Source: Micromussa lordhowensis (lineage: Eukaryota > Cnidaria > Anthozoa > Scleractinia > Lobophylliidae). Taken from it: a stretch of 64,000 bases of DNA. The notes beneath the pieces are model-generated. The model was given only the letters and a program-made list of their open reading frames with translations, searched no databases and was not told where the DNA came from. How positions within the stretch are numbered: the first letter of the stretch is position 1; each line of letters begins with the position of its first letter. The stretch is taken from NCBI GenBank assembly GCA_964020085.1, contig OZ026597.1, positions 20,556,521 through 20,620,520 of the forward strand, read 5' to 3'. The translations under genes and the position numbers were made by a program. This document shows, in pieces, positions 9,959-18,890 of this stretch.

Positions 9959-12900
9959 CCAAATTGTTATGTCCGTGCAGGCGAATTTCGCGGATATTTA
10001 TTTACGGGGAATGCGTGACAGAAACGGAATTGGCGAGTCTAAACATTAAGGTCAGTTTTCGTCTTCTATTTTCTTCAATAAATGATGAAATTTCACTGTC
10101 GTCAAACTGCTTTTCTTCGTTCGCTTTATCTAATAAACTTGGATCAATATTCGCCAGCCATTCCGACTCTTCGTCGTCAGAAAAATAATTTAAATTGTCC
10201 GCCATTTTTTCGTAACTTCGTTGCTTGCGCGTTGCGAGAAAACCTGTCTAACCGATCCTCTGGAGTACAAATACCCCGTGATATTTGTACTCGTTTTGGG
10301 CGTTATTTGTACTCTGCGAAGTGCAGTTGGATAATAAATATATCTTATTAGACGTTTTGATGTATAGTATCGCTGCATATTTTTACGAGTTGTGCAATAT
10401 TACGAAGTCTTAAGGAATCTCATCGTCGATAGAAACGTTTTAAATACATTTGACTTCAAATGTGGTAACAAAGATTTCGATCCTATTTCGAGCAAGAGTA
10501 GAAACTTTTATGCTTTTCTTATTCAAGAAAAAGCCAAATTTTCAAGAGGTTTCCATTTAAGTAATAGAGCACTTTTTCCGTGTTTATATAGCCTCATCTA
10601 AACACGAGAAGGGTTTGGAGAATTCGAGACTGTTAATGCAAACCCGAGACGTAGTGGCTTAGTTATTTCATAAAAACTAATGGCAAATTTTAACTTTAAA
10701 AATGAAGAAGAGACTCGAAAAGCATTTGTACTGGCAAAATCAGTTGCTCTTGAGACATTTGTACAATGTTTTCAGTTCAAAATTCTGAACGACATTTTGT
10801 TTTTGAATAGCCGATTAGCAAACATCGGAAGGATTCAAAGTGATCTTTGCACGTTTTGTCAAACCTCTCAAGAAACATTGGAACATTTCTTTTATCGATG
10901 CTCCTTCTCAACAGAATTTTGGACTAAATTTGAGATCTAACCTGCTCTTTTACTTTATTATTTTAGGTAAAATTTATTTGTGGAATTGCCGCAAAAATAA
11001 CCAAATCCATCTCTTTTTGCCTTTCGAAGATGTAGTCTAGAAAAAATATGAAATTGAAAAGATTACAGCCTCTCAAAGCAATTTAAGCTTAAAACATTTT
11101 CAGGCAAAATGGAATCGTGTTTTGAATATCAATTCAAATTATTTTGTAAAGGAGTAAGTGCTGCATGTTTTCTGTTTTCTTTTTCTGTCTATCAAATGGA
11201 ATCATGTAAAGTTATATGTATAATTTTGATAATTTAAATACCTGTATTGTAATTTTATATAAAGTATCTTGTAAATACAGAAAGTAATTGTGTAATTAGA
11301 GTACAATGTAATGTAAAATTTGTATTATAAATAGTGTAGGCAGAGTATCTGTAGTATTTGTAATTGTATTGTTAGTCGTATTTTTTGTGTCATAATAAAA
11401 GAAAGAACGTTCGGTCTTCAAGGGAAATACCAGACCTCTATTTTGCTATATTGACCTCGCTATCGCTCGGCTCGGTCAATACGGCAAGGTTTCGGTTTGA
11501 GATTTTCCCGTAAAGACCTCACGAGCGGTAAATTAGTAGTTATTTAAAGTTTATTTCGTCTTACACCATAGGGTGAAGAATTGCAGGATAATCAGTATTA
11601 AAAACAGTTTTCGTCGAGATCTCATATTTGCATGGAGATACAAATTAGATATCAGTCCTTGGCTGTCCTCGCTACGTTTTGCAAAACCCCTAAGAATTAA
11701 CCCTACCGAAGAAAAATACACATGGACGTTTTTGAGCGAGTCAGTAGCAGAATAATAACTCTGTGGTGAAGTCAAAGAGAAGAACAAATCCTTACTCTGC
11801 TTACCTTGAATATGTGAAGATGCGACGATGAATGTTTGCTGTAAAACAGAAAAAGTACACCTCATATGTGGTTAGACTAATAGGTACCACGGAATTGTGA
11901 AATACATTTTAATGAAACGCGTATTTACTGGTGGAAAATAAAGTTTGAAAGTTGTAGGCCCATGAAATCCTTTTGTCGTTTCGATGTTTGATGTTATGTA
12001 ACGAAGCAAGGTAGATATCTGGACGAAAAACATTGTTAAAAAAGATTGAATTAAAACTGAGTAATTATTTTTTTCATGAATTTTACGAAGGATGGAAAAT
12101 TTACTTTTCTTCGCGGACGACGCTTTTCATTTCCTCTGCGTATTGTTCATTGTTTTCTTGTCTTGGTTCGCTCTGTTAGCGAGGCAAAAGTGATAAGAAT
12201 ATGTAATTAACGCTAGCACTTATATTAAGTGCTGTTTTGCGCTGATGACTGAAAGCAATTTAAAGATCACCTTGCCAGAAACATTAAAACTGAAAAGTAA
12301 GTCTTTTTAGCCGAAAAACGCGGAATGAAAACAAAGATTTCTTAACTGAGTTCCAGTTCTCCTTTTTAGGTAAGGACCTACAGAAGACTGAAGAGAGTAG
12401 CAAGATACAGCATCGCAAGGTTTCGGTTTACATTATACAAATGAAAAATCAATCATTCTTCAGTCTCTTCCAGTCTTTTCGAGCTTGCGCGTGTTCCGTG
12501 TATTATATAGTTATTCGTAAATTTCATACTAGTAAATCCTCATTCAATGCGACAGTTATACCGAGAAGCGCACTATTCCTAGACATCAGCCAAAATGTGG
12601 TGTTAGGGTATATGTACTGCCTGTTAAGGCCTCGCCCACATTACACCGGAGAAATTTGAAAACGCCGGCTTTTGGTTTACGAGTGGAAAAGAAAACATTT
12701 TGAAAACGGAACTTTTCCGATAACGATGATAGTCACGATGATGTGATCTTTTTCGCCGAGTTTTCCTCAAACACAAATCCAAAATGACAGGTAAATGTTG
12801 CGTTTTTAAACTCCCCCTGCGCAGTGTGGGGGCGGCCAGCCGGGGTAGGAAGGGAGCAAGGAATGTTCTTAAGCAAGTGAAATCAGCCACATTTTAAAGA

Positions 12901-13657
12901 TCTGTTATAGCAAAGGAGGAAAGTGAGTAAATAAAGTTTAACAACACTAACAGTGTAACATGCTTCATATACGATGAGAAAATGCGGTTCCCCGGCGAGG
13001 AATCGGTCTAACGTGGGAGTTCGAGTCCTGCAAATCTTGCTGTTGCATTTGTTAAGGTGGGGGTTTACCTGAATTAAAGTGAAATTTGAGGAAGTTTAAA
13101 GAGAGATTGAAAGGGGGAGAAAAGGTTATGGAACACCACCAGACAGTTGCCCGACCCCACAATGGCACTCGGGTTGTTAGGCAACTGTTTGGTGTGTATC
13201 TATCAATTTTTAACTTCAAACTCTAATTTTAAAACAACACCAAATCTTCAAAATTTCCTATTTCCATAAATTTTACTAATCCTTTGAGAAAAACTATCTG
13301 TCTCCAAATAAACCTAAAAATCACCAAAAAATTTACAAAACGGCGCAAAACATAGATGTGTGTAATGAGTGAACAGATTCTTGATTGCTTGAAACGTAAA
13401 CGAGATATTTGCATTAAGAACATAATACCAAGCCAAAATACGGCTTTCAGGTGGACCCCCGCCTTAAGTACATGCGTGCATGTGAATACGTAAAACAGTT
13501 TATACCGGTTTCGGAAGCTATAATCTGGCTAAGATTATTCATTTGCAACTGCCCTAAGGGATGCTTGTCGATCAAAGGTGCATAAGAGGCCTTTAAGTAA
13601 TTGTTCGCTTACCATAACTAACAAAAGCGAGATCCGGAAGATTGTCCAGCCTTCCAT
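4065..13657 (-). CDS. secreted single-VWA-domain protein, five-exon gene
   Basis: Reconstructed host gene. Exons on the minus strand: 13657-13613, 11838-11805, 6533-6408, 5422-5189 and 4267-4065. Each has AG/GT borders and the phases mesh (0, 1, 1, 1); the total is 642 nt, giving 213 residues plus TAA. Residues 1 to about 24 form a signal peptide split over exons 1 and 2 (MEGWTIFRISLLLVM + QTFIVASSHIQ). The VWA domain follows: DVAFMFDASGSI carries the MIDAS DxSxS motif, GTHVALMTFADSVN is the second strand, GGGSNMDTAF replaces the usual GGT motif, VLVIATDADF holds the last MIDAS Asp, GIVIVGLGIS follows, and the helix ends in C. VWA domains with a MIDAS bind metal and extracellular ligands. The substitution at GGGS may weaken metal binding. 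Intron 2 (5.3 kb) holds LINE debris and intron 3 a tRNA. The ligand is unknown. Confidence 0.75.
5189..5422 (-). CDS. VWA gene exon 4: domain core
   Basis: Acceptor CTTCTTTCTAG and donor GTAAGT, 234 nt, phase 1 to 1. It encodes THVALMTFADSVNDHYFF, the GGGSNMDTAFSEARRLF region and ARVLVIATDADFI. Confidence 0.8.
5803..5886 (+). tRNA. tRNA-Leu (anticodon CAG)
   Basis: 84-nt leucine-type tRNA with a long variable arm. The acceptor stem starts GTCAGGA and ends CCCTGAT plus a discriminator A. The A box is TGGCCGAGTGG (5810-5820), the anticodon stem CTGTG/CGCAG with loop TTCAGGT puts CAG at 5837-5839, and the B box is GGTTCGAATCC. A TTTT terminator follows at 5893-5896. There is no intron. Two imperfect pairs (last acceptor pair A-C and first T-stem pair G-A) mean it could be a slightly decayed copy. 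It lies in intron 3 of the VWA gene on the opposite strand. Confidence 0.85.
5930..6010. repeat. possible DNA-transposon/MITE end
   Basis: TTTATTATATCTCTCAGTTATTACGCGCACTGTGATTGGTCAA resembles, in layout, the ends near 6580-6740, 47590-47650 and 51600-51680: a TTATTATA-type terminus next to a GCGC-CTGATTGG motif. Low-level similarity only. Confidence 0.3.
6408..6533 (-). CDS. VWA gene exon 3: MIDAS DxSxS
   Basis: Acceptor CTTTTTCCAG and donor GTAATA, 126 nt, phase 1 to 1. It encodes CPAVMDVAFMFDASGSIHTH and the first helix, including the metal-binding D-A-S-G-S. Confidence 0.75.
6575..6745. repeat. MITE-like element with TTATTATA termini
   Basis: It starts with TTTATTATATGGCTTGTG and GCGCGCTCAGATTGGCTAA and ends with AAGCCGTATAATAAAC, so the outer ends are inverted (TTTATTATA...GGC versus GCC...GTATAATAAA). 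Between them is GGCCGATTAACGGCC. It is likely a non-autonomous DNA transposon inserted next to exon 3 of the VWA gene. Confidence 0.5.
6860..7600 (+). pseudogene. L1-Tx1-like LINE ORF1, frameshifted
   Basis: Remains of an L1-type ORF1 (RNA-binding chaperone). In order: a coiled-coil start (NKLDVVLAKMDVLLKPRDFQ, KLNGILEKLLSSLERSQ), a second frame with DALDAQIKASREELASVYKR, then an RRM-like stretch (RRNNIVIWSLEEGAEA, FLRVEFFEKHM), then the C-terminal domain in the frame of 7276-7524 (AANALKDKPFLDSQIFMSDD, DRAKLQKDYLKGIKE). Several frameshifts and stops are present. It lies directly upstream of ORF2 fragments of the same element, in intron 2 of the VWA gene. Confidence 0.7.
8260..8951 (+). pseudogene. 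L1-Tx1-like ORF2 endonuclease fragment
   Basis: APE-type endonuclease of an L1/Tx1-group LINE in broken frames. 8260-8532 has KLLSFSVRGLRNFKKRRTI, ADLIFLQDTHS (the catalytic Glu of the usual QETH is Asp here) and GVAVLVKNDF. 8607-8951 has two copies of MGGDFNCPL (8608 and 8671, a local duplication of about 63 bp), then RRFTWSR-like and RLDYWLISDKL. No functional enzyme is possible. Confidence 0.7.
8960..9240 (+). pseudogene. L1-Tx1-like RT thumb fragment
   Basis: Encodes YIFSILSPPSEFISLIQTI, IIYKFLWKGSDKITR, YGGLNLTDLETSIKSLRLAW, the region C-terminal to the RT core in L1-Tx1 ORF2. The whole RT catalytic core is missing between this and the endonuclease fragment, so the element carries a large internal deletion. 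It is cut off at about 9240 by a minisatellite. Confidence 0.7.
9238..9532. repeat. 20-bp minisatellite (ATTCGCTGTCGCTAAATTCC)
   Basis: About 14 tandem copies of a ~20-bp unit with consensus ATTCGCTGTCGCTAAATTCC, with drift (CATTCGCTAAA, TTTTGCTGTCG) towards the right end. It sits inside the L1-Tx1 ORF2 remnant. Confidence 0.9.
9565..9710. repeat. short direct repeats of TTTCCGAAGATT
   Basis: TTCCGAAGATTTCCGA-type motifs recur at about 9593, 9620, 9675 and 9690. Degenerate simple-repeat tract. Confidence 0.5.
9826..10405. mobile_element. compound fold-back element
   Basis: Two nested inverted-repeat systems. CTTATTAGACGCAAAATTCG followed by CCTGCACGGACAT (9833-9865) pairs with ATGTCCGTGCAGGCGAATTT (9969-9988). 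The stretch 9888-9943 (ACTCGTAAAAATACT ... GTCTAATAAGA) is the near reverse complement of 10346-10400. The element lies within the L1-Tx1 remnant, whose coding sequence resumes beyond it. It looks like a non-autonomous DNA element. Confidence 0.6.
10002..10205 (-). pseudogene. ORF start fragment inside the fold-back element
   Basis: Reads MADNLNYFSDDEESEWLANI, then acidic sequence and ISSFIEENRRRKLT, ending after 67 codons. The acidic start followed by FIEENRRRK resembles the N-terminal ends of transposon-linked proteins in cnidarians, but no catalytic domain is present. It could be the captured 5' end of an autonomous partner. Not recognised with certainty. Confidence 0.3.
10392..11157 (+). 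pseudogene. L1-Tx1-like ORF2 C-terminal end
   Basis: 10680-10940 encodes FQFKILNDILFLNSRLANIG and LCTFCQTSQETLEHFFYRC, the conserved C-x2-C...H-x4-C knuckle at the C terminus of L1-Tx1 ORF2. After a frameshift it continues as a KHFQAKWNRVLNINSNYF tail to a stop near 11157. It continues the element broken at 9240. A DIRS-like fragment (10569-10660) interrupts it. Confidence 0.7.
10569..10660 (+). mobile_element. fragment of DIRS-like 3' end
   Basis: GCACTTTTTCCGTGTTTATATAGCCTCATC and the following ~60 bp match, in reverse complement, the stretch 20366-20453 at the downstream end of the DIRS-like element. Both encode ALFPCLYSLI. It is therefore a piece of the same family lodged in the L1-Tx1 remnant. 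Confidence 0.6.
11158..11400 (+). other. 3' UTR of the L1-Tx1 remnant
   Basis: AT-rich tail rich in GTAATTGTA and TGTAAA motifs between the ORF2 stop and CATAATAAAAGAAAG. It ends where a separate fold-back element begins. Confidence 0.45.
11413..11518. repeat. fold-back MITE, copy 1
   Basis: Imperfect inverted repeat: GGTCTTCAAGGGAAATACC ... ATATTGACC against GGTCAATACGGCAAGG ... CCCGTAAAGACC. The core TTGACCTCGC/GCTCGGTCAATAC matches that of 47214-47315, so it belongs to the same family. Confidence 0.6.
11805..11838 (-). CDS. VWA gene exon 2 (34 nt)
   Basis: Acceptor CTGTTTTACAG and donor GTAAGC bracket 34 nt encoding QTFIVASSHIQ plus one base, which completes the GAA codon at the start of exon 3 (ECPAV). 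It supplies the end of the signal peptide. Confidence 0.6.
12630..12890. repeat. probable dispersed repeat
   Basis: GCCCACATTACACCGGAGAA, AAAACGCCGGCTTTTGG and GCGCAGTGTGGG give a GC-rich block unlike its AT-rich surroundings. The open minus frame here (88 codons, basic) is probably incidental. Confidence 0.3.
13131..13199. repeat. imperfect hairpin
   Basis: CACCACCAGACAGTTGCC pairs with GGCAACTGTTTGGTGTG across a ~30-bp loop. It lies in intron 1 of the VWA gene. Confidence 0.5.
13613..13657 (-). CDS. VWA gene exon 1: start and signal peptide
   Basis: ATG at 13657-13655, then MEGWTIFRISLLLVM and a GTAAGC donor directly after the last codon (phase 0). The hydrophobic run fits the first half of a signal peptide. 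This start was chosen because it is the only one joining in frame with exon 2. Confidence 0.6.
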
Positions 13658-14230
13658 GTTCCTTTATCTATCATTACCAGTGGTTTGAATGCTGTTTCTG
13701 ATAAAAAGAACGCTCCTTTCAGGAAATTTAACGAATTTATTTAGCTGTCTACAAAACAGGAGAATGTCAGGGAATAATAAACGTAAGTCTTCTTCAGCTT
13801 TTCATCGACAAACAAGACAGGCAGATGCTCAAGGATTAAATTTCGTGTTTCTTTTTATGATGCAAATAAGTCACTGCTTGGACACTTATATGAAGGAGAA
13901 GGGAGGTGCTAGGAATGATTGGGGAGGGAAGGGAGGAAGCAGCTCGCTTTATTATAACAGCCCCCCCCCCCCCTGTTTCGGGCAGATTCTGTGTTTTTCA
14001 AGTAACACCAAGGCGATTCTAGGACGTTGACTGATGGCTTTTGGGAATCAAGGTGATATGAAGGAGAGTGTTGCTCGGAAACTAAATTCATCATTATGTA
14101 TGTTTGTGTTCTTATTCAATTCTTTGCTGTTAAAATGGTGGAATATTTTCAAATTGGAGAATGGTTTGAGACCTAATGGCAACTACAGTAAAAAGGACTA
14201 ACCTCTCCCCACCCCCCTCAGTCGTCAGTC
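13658..14230. other. 5' flank of the VWA gene
   Basis: No further exon seen. It holds a 13-base C run (13971-13983) and AT-rich sequence. The promoter of the VWA gene should lie here, but no reliable TATA element could be chosen. Confidence 0.3.
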
Positions 14231-14234
14231 GGCC

Positions 14235-14385
14235 TCCCTTGTAGCAAGCGTTTCTGAAAAAAGCCGCGAAGGGAATGAAACTACGAGCGAATGCGCCCCA
14301 GGCGCGCTCCTTCGCTTGCCCGCTCGCTTGATCTCTCCGCCTGGAAAAGGAAAGGAAACGGCTGCTACGTAGAGTACCTCAGATC
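14235..14385 (-). repeat. GCTGCTACG-type dispersed repeat
   Basis: CGCTCCTTCGCTTGCCCGCT, ATCTCTCCGCCTGGAAAAGG and ACGGCTGCTACG match, in reverse complement, the block near 48170-48260 (CGTAGCAGCGG ... GAGAGATCGAG ... GCGGGCGAGCG). The 3' part also resembles 48990-49055. Short GC-rich dispersed repeat family. Confidence 0.6.
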
Positions 14386-14740
14386 ACTTGCAGGCTAAGG
14401 TTTCAACCAAAGGTTGTATCAACCATAGGGATTTGGCTGATGGGGAAATTTTTTTCGCGTACCAATTTTTAACCGAACCGTACCATTTTTTTTGTCGATA
14501 TACCTGTTCAATAAATAAATATGGAAATATGCAAACTGGAAGAACGCGCGCGAGAAAATTTAAATTCCAAAATGACTTCTCTCGAAACGTTTCAATTCAC
14601 CATACTACACCAGCAATTTCCAACAATAGTCAAGTTCGGTCAGGTTTGTTATCGGGAGCGCTCGGGAGCTAACTCGGGAGTCGGGTCCATGAACGATGTG
14701 AACATGTGACTTGTCCCAGACCTTCCGAATTATCCAAGAT

Positions 14741-14777
14741 GGCAGTGACAAGCAGCAACGTGGTCCAATTTCCAGGT
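14741..14777 (+). CDS. candidate first coding exon, unknown gene
   Basis: AAGATGGCAGTGACAAGC has a good start context and reads MAVTSSNVVQFP, then a CAG|GTAAAT donor in phase 1. An exon-like piece at about 15106-15136 (ends CTCAAG|GTAAAA) could follow in frame. No product recognised; this rests on splice signals alone. Confidence 0.3.
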
Positions 14778-15598
14778 AAATTTAGTTTATCTGAGGTTAA
14801 TGTGACTCATTGGGCTTAAAAGATCACTTGTGAGGAACTTTTTGCTTTCAGTTCTTCTTTTTCACGTTTCACGTTTCTGTCTTACTTTTACTCTTTTCGC
14901 CGAATATAAGCTTATGTCCTATCAAAATAATGACTAGATTTGGGTTCTGCGGCCTCGGAAACTATTTGAATTGGTCGACTTGGACAAAAATGCACAGATG
15001 GAGTCGGCTATTTGTAATATTCTCCGTTCATAACAAATAGCAAATCATGCAACAACTGTGAGAACTTTTCGTATATATTTTCAACAGATTTTTTAGCTAA
15101 GCACAGGTGTGAGAACAACTGACAGCAGGCCTCAAGGTAAAACAATTCACCTTAATTATTTGCGTTACGTATTTATCAGTGTTAAGTCTGAAGGAAGGGG
15201 TTGTCATCTGTGAAGTTTGCAATATGACAAGAAAGATGTTTCATAACATGCAGGGAATGGCCGCCATCACTGAATAAGTCAATTTACATTTCATGGTCAA
15301 GCTATTAAGGATGGGGAGCAACTACAGAATTCAGGGCCACTTTATTTGGACCACCTCTTTTACATGTGTCAAAACCTTTTGAAGAACAAAGCATAACACA
15401 ATAGGCACTTTTGTGATTCAATGAGATGTAAATAAGTGGCCCTGTATTCTGTGGTTTAGCCAAAGACAGTGCCTACTTTTGTTAGTGTGCACATGTTCTG
15501 TGCCTCACGTAAGGCATACATGTAGTTTAACCGTTATCTGTAGAAAATTGTACTGAAATCCAACTATAAACATGTACCTGCAGATGGCGTAGTGCACG

Positions 15599-15759
15599 TG
15601 TTGTAGGTCAAAATGAAATTCAGGTTAAAATGAAATTCCTTTGTCTCTCAATCCTAATTATTCATGGATCATGAATAATTGGGGCTAGGAGACAAAGGAA
15701 ATTGAGAATCAAACTGGGTTAAAATCATTTTAACCTGAATTTCATTTTGACCTACAACA
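15599..15759. mobile_element. fold-back MITE
   Basis: TGTTGTAGGTCAAAATGAAA and the next ~60 bp are mirrored by CATTTTAACCTGAATTTCAT and TTTTGACCTACAACA at the other end. The centre is TTATTCATGGATCATGAATAA. A ~160-bp non-autonomous element with arms of ~70 bp. Confidence 0.8.
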
Positions 15760-16261
15760 CACACACTAAACAGAAGTGCAAGAGACACAAATATTTGACT
15801 TACTGGGGAGGTGACAGGAAAAATGTAGCAGGCACCATAAAATTAAAAAAACAACACATTTAAATTTCAAAAATGCATGCTTTACCCCCTTATTTTACAT
15901 GTATGTTATGAAATGGAAGTGGCAAGCCTATTCCACATGTGATTAGTTTCTGGTTATGAAAAAAGCTATTTAGACTGTATTTTAGCTGAACCAGGGGAAG
16001 GCTGTGAGAGACGCTAAAAGTGCTGTTGCAACGATTTTGTTAATCCTTATTTAAAACGTAAGAAAAGTGGTTTTTGTTACCATTTGCAATGTAGTGTAAA
16101 GATTGTTTTAAATGCGTTTTGTTTTCTGTGTGTTAAGGCAAATTTTAAGGAAATCTGTGATGAAATATCCTCTCTATTTTTCAGAAAAATGCTGACATCA
16201 GCTTTTTTGTTGAGATTCAAGGCTAATTATCTCGGAAAATGCGTGGCTATCCCCATTTTTG

Positions 16262-16290
16262 CTCATGGATGTTACATAACATCCATGAGC
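16262..16290. repeat. hairpin GCTCATGGATGTTA
   Basis: GCTCATGGATGTTA is followed at once by TAACATCCATGAGC, a near-perfect 28-bp palindrome just before the ACTC microsatellite. Confidence 0.7.
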
Positions 16291-16312
16291 TTAGGAGGCA
16301 GTCGGATGGCAC

Positions 16313-16350
16313 TCGATCACTCACTCACTCACTCACTCACTCACTCACTC
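16313..16350. repeat. (ACTC)n microsatellite
   Basis: About nine uninterrupted copies of ACTC. Confidence 0.95.
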
Positions 16351-16430
16351 GATTCTGATTAATTTATTCATTAAACTGGATTAAATCGTTTCTCCCAACC
16401 CTCCCCTGCTTAGTATGGTTCTTTTCCTAG

Positions 16431-16808
16431 GCACTTCGTGGTGTAGGTTCAGCAGGTTTTAGCGGGGTACTAGAAAGACGAATTTTTTGTCCGACAACAT
16501 GGAGTTCGTACATATGGCGGCTAACGCGGCACGAAGATCAGGTTTTTGGTTCAACTCGTGGAGTTGTAAAATTGAAATTTGTCAAGCTAAGCAGCAGTAG
16601 CTGTAACAAATGGACATGGAAAGACAAGAAGCATAGCGCTCGTCAAAAACCCATGTATAAATTCATAAGGTCAAGGTGTTTTTTCATTAGACGTAAACAA
16701 AATTCTCCGATTACAAGTCACGCTAAACTCACGCTATGCAAAGAATGTAATCAGATACTCTTTTTGCTGAAGGGCAAGAGAGTCACGTTTCGCAGAAAAT
16801 GTAAGTAA
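16431..16808 (+). other. unassigned open segment with splice-like borders
   Basis: Follows a good acceptor (GTTCTTTTCCTAG) and stays open for 125 codons to TAA, overlapping a GTAAGT donor at 16801. It contains KHSARQKPMYKFIRSRCFF and LTLCKECNQILFLLKGKR, with a Cys pair CKEC. A second frame has MEFVHMAANAARRSG. No family recognised; it could be an exon or chance. Confidence 0.25.
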
Positions 16809-17673
16809 CCGCGTTTTGATTCGTGACCTGAAGGTTTTGCGTGATCCGTGAAGAACCTGAAATATTAACCGATATTCGTGATTTTACCACACAACTCTAC
16901 GTGATTTTGAGACACAAGTTCTCCGAATAGTTACAGTGGTCTATCGAGAGTGCCTTAGCCATGCAATATGCAATACGGAGCCTTGATTTAGCCATTCGCG
17001 ATTTTGCTTCCTACAAACACTGTTTTTAATGTAAGAACAGGTCCTTACTTTCTTATTTTCGTAATTCGGGAAATCGAAATTTTTTTATCCGTGAACCGTG
17101 ATCCTCTGTATTTTAGGTTCGTGAACCGTGCCAGAGACTTCCCTGTACGACCCTCTTGATATCTAAAGCTTTTAATCGGACATTGTAAACAGACCACGAG
17201 AAGATGATAAATTGTTTTTTTGTTAGATTATTTTTTATCAGTGCTGGCCTGATGGGCCGCTTGGCACAAATGTAGACTTTGACTTCCACCGTCTGAGTTT
17301 CTATTTGCAGAACGAGTGCTTGTGCCAAACGTTTCCCATTAAAATCACTTGATTTTCATGCGAATGACCGTGCAGGTGACATATATTTTCATACCAATAG
17401 TTTCGCTCAAAGACTCGTTTTGCCACAGTGGCAAAACTAAACTTGGCATTGGGCTATTCATCCATGAGCTGCTCAGAGAGCCTTTGATTCTTTGTTGATT
17501 CCAATAGCCCTTGCTAAGGTCTACTTTTCCAACATGGTCCTAATGTGGTGTAAACACCTTTGTATTTTAGTAGGTACAGTACCATGGAAACTGTTGCTTG
17601 CTTTCTGCATGTAGTTTATTTGACTTTTCTATTAAAATTCTTATCTTAAATTAACAGTTAACTGCAAATTATA

Positions 17674-17820
17674 AACAATTATTGCATGAGGTTTTTGTGA
17701 TATCCAGAATAATCAAGGTCGAGGTAAGAGTTATCAGCCGAAGCCGAAGGCTGAGGCTGATAACCCTTACCGAGACCTTGATTATTCTGGATATCACAAA
17801 AACCGAATCTAATAATTGTT
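17674..17820. mobile_element. fold-back MITE with near-perfect arms
   Basis: AACAATTATT...GAGGTTTTTGTGATATCC and the following ~45 bp (AGAATAATCAAGGTCGAGG, AAGAGTTATCAGCC) are mirrored to AATAATTGTT. Arms of ~72 bp meet at an AAGCCGAAGGCT centre. The TTTATTATAC just outside resembles other MITE ends in the window. Confidence 0.85.
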
Positions 17821-17939
17821 TTATTATACATTGAACGAACGCAAAAACTTGGAAGTCATGTTTCTGCTTCTTCACTGACGGCAAGCAACACGAATCGCGC
17901 GAAGTTGACATGATTACCCTTGGAAATCATGCATTGCGC

Positions 17940-17978
17940 GCGCAACCTACAGATTATTCACTAATCTGTAGGTTGCGC
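17940..17978. repeat. perfect 17-bp hairpin
   Basis: GCGCAACCTACAGATTA and TAATCTGTAGGTTGCGC, separated by 5 bp. Possibly a residual MITE end pair. Confidence 0.85.
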
Positions 17979-18220
17979 TGTTCCCCAGAATTAACAGTAG
18001 GCTTTTAGCCAATGAGAAGACAGATGGTAACTACAATGTATAATAAAACCAAATGTTGGCGTTTGTAACACGCATATTTGGGAATTTTTTCGACCATATA
18101 TTTGTGGCAGTGCATTTGTGATCTATGGGAGGTCAGTGCTGGGGCTGATTTATTTGCAGTTACAAGACAAGTTCTTTCAATATTGACAGTGTTTTCTGAC
18201 CATGGTCTGAAATTGAAATA

Positions 18221-18475
18221 TTGACAATAATGTTTTCTACTAGAAATTGCAACCTTTATTACATACCTCCCTATCGAACTAATATTCGAAACTTCTCAAT
18301 TCGGTTTCAAGGACCTAAGTTTTTCAACTTGTTAAGCCCAGAAATTCAAAACCGTGAAAGTACCGGTATCCGTTTGTTTGGCAAAAGACTTAAAAAAGCC
18401 CTTCTTTCTTTGTCAAATATACTCTTTGTTGAGCTACATACTTCTTCTTTCCTTTTCTTTTCTTTTTATATATAA
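18221..18475 (+). pseudogene. LINE RT C-terminal tail fragment
   Basis: Encodes YYIPPYRTNIRNFSIRFQG, PKFFNLLSPEIQNR and FGKRLKKALL. This is the region just before the stop in jockey/CR1-like LINEs, where a PPYRTN...GPK.WN pattern is usual. No RT core is upstream, so it is a short 5'-truncated copy. Confidence 0.65.
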
Positions 18476-18890
18476 TACATTTTAATATTTCATGCTGTCC
18501 CTATATCCCTGCCAAAATGGACCATGGGCTGAAATCAGTGGCCAAATTGGACCATGGTCAGACACCACAGATGTACCACAGTTAACCATGGTCAACCATA
18601 TGGTTGGCAATGAAAAACCATGCATTTTTTTTTACGTAGTTTTATTTCAAGTTTACAGGACAGGCACTTACATTACTTACAGCACTGGTATTATACTTAC
18701 ACTACGCATACTTGTACTACTGAACAATACATATATTACAGTACAATTACACTATCTACTTTACAGTTGGCCTATTTACAATGCATAGCACTAAAAGTTA
18801 CTTATTTGTACGGGGATGGTTTATGTTTCTTCTATAATTGACGTGGATATTATTATACTATTTGTTATAAGCTTTGTATGCAAGATATTA

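Noticed and set aside
12985..13035. tRNA-like B box (GTTCGAGTCC)
   Set aside because: No matching A box, anticodon arm or acceptor stem could be found around it.
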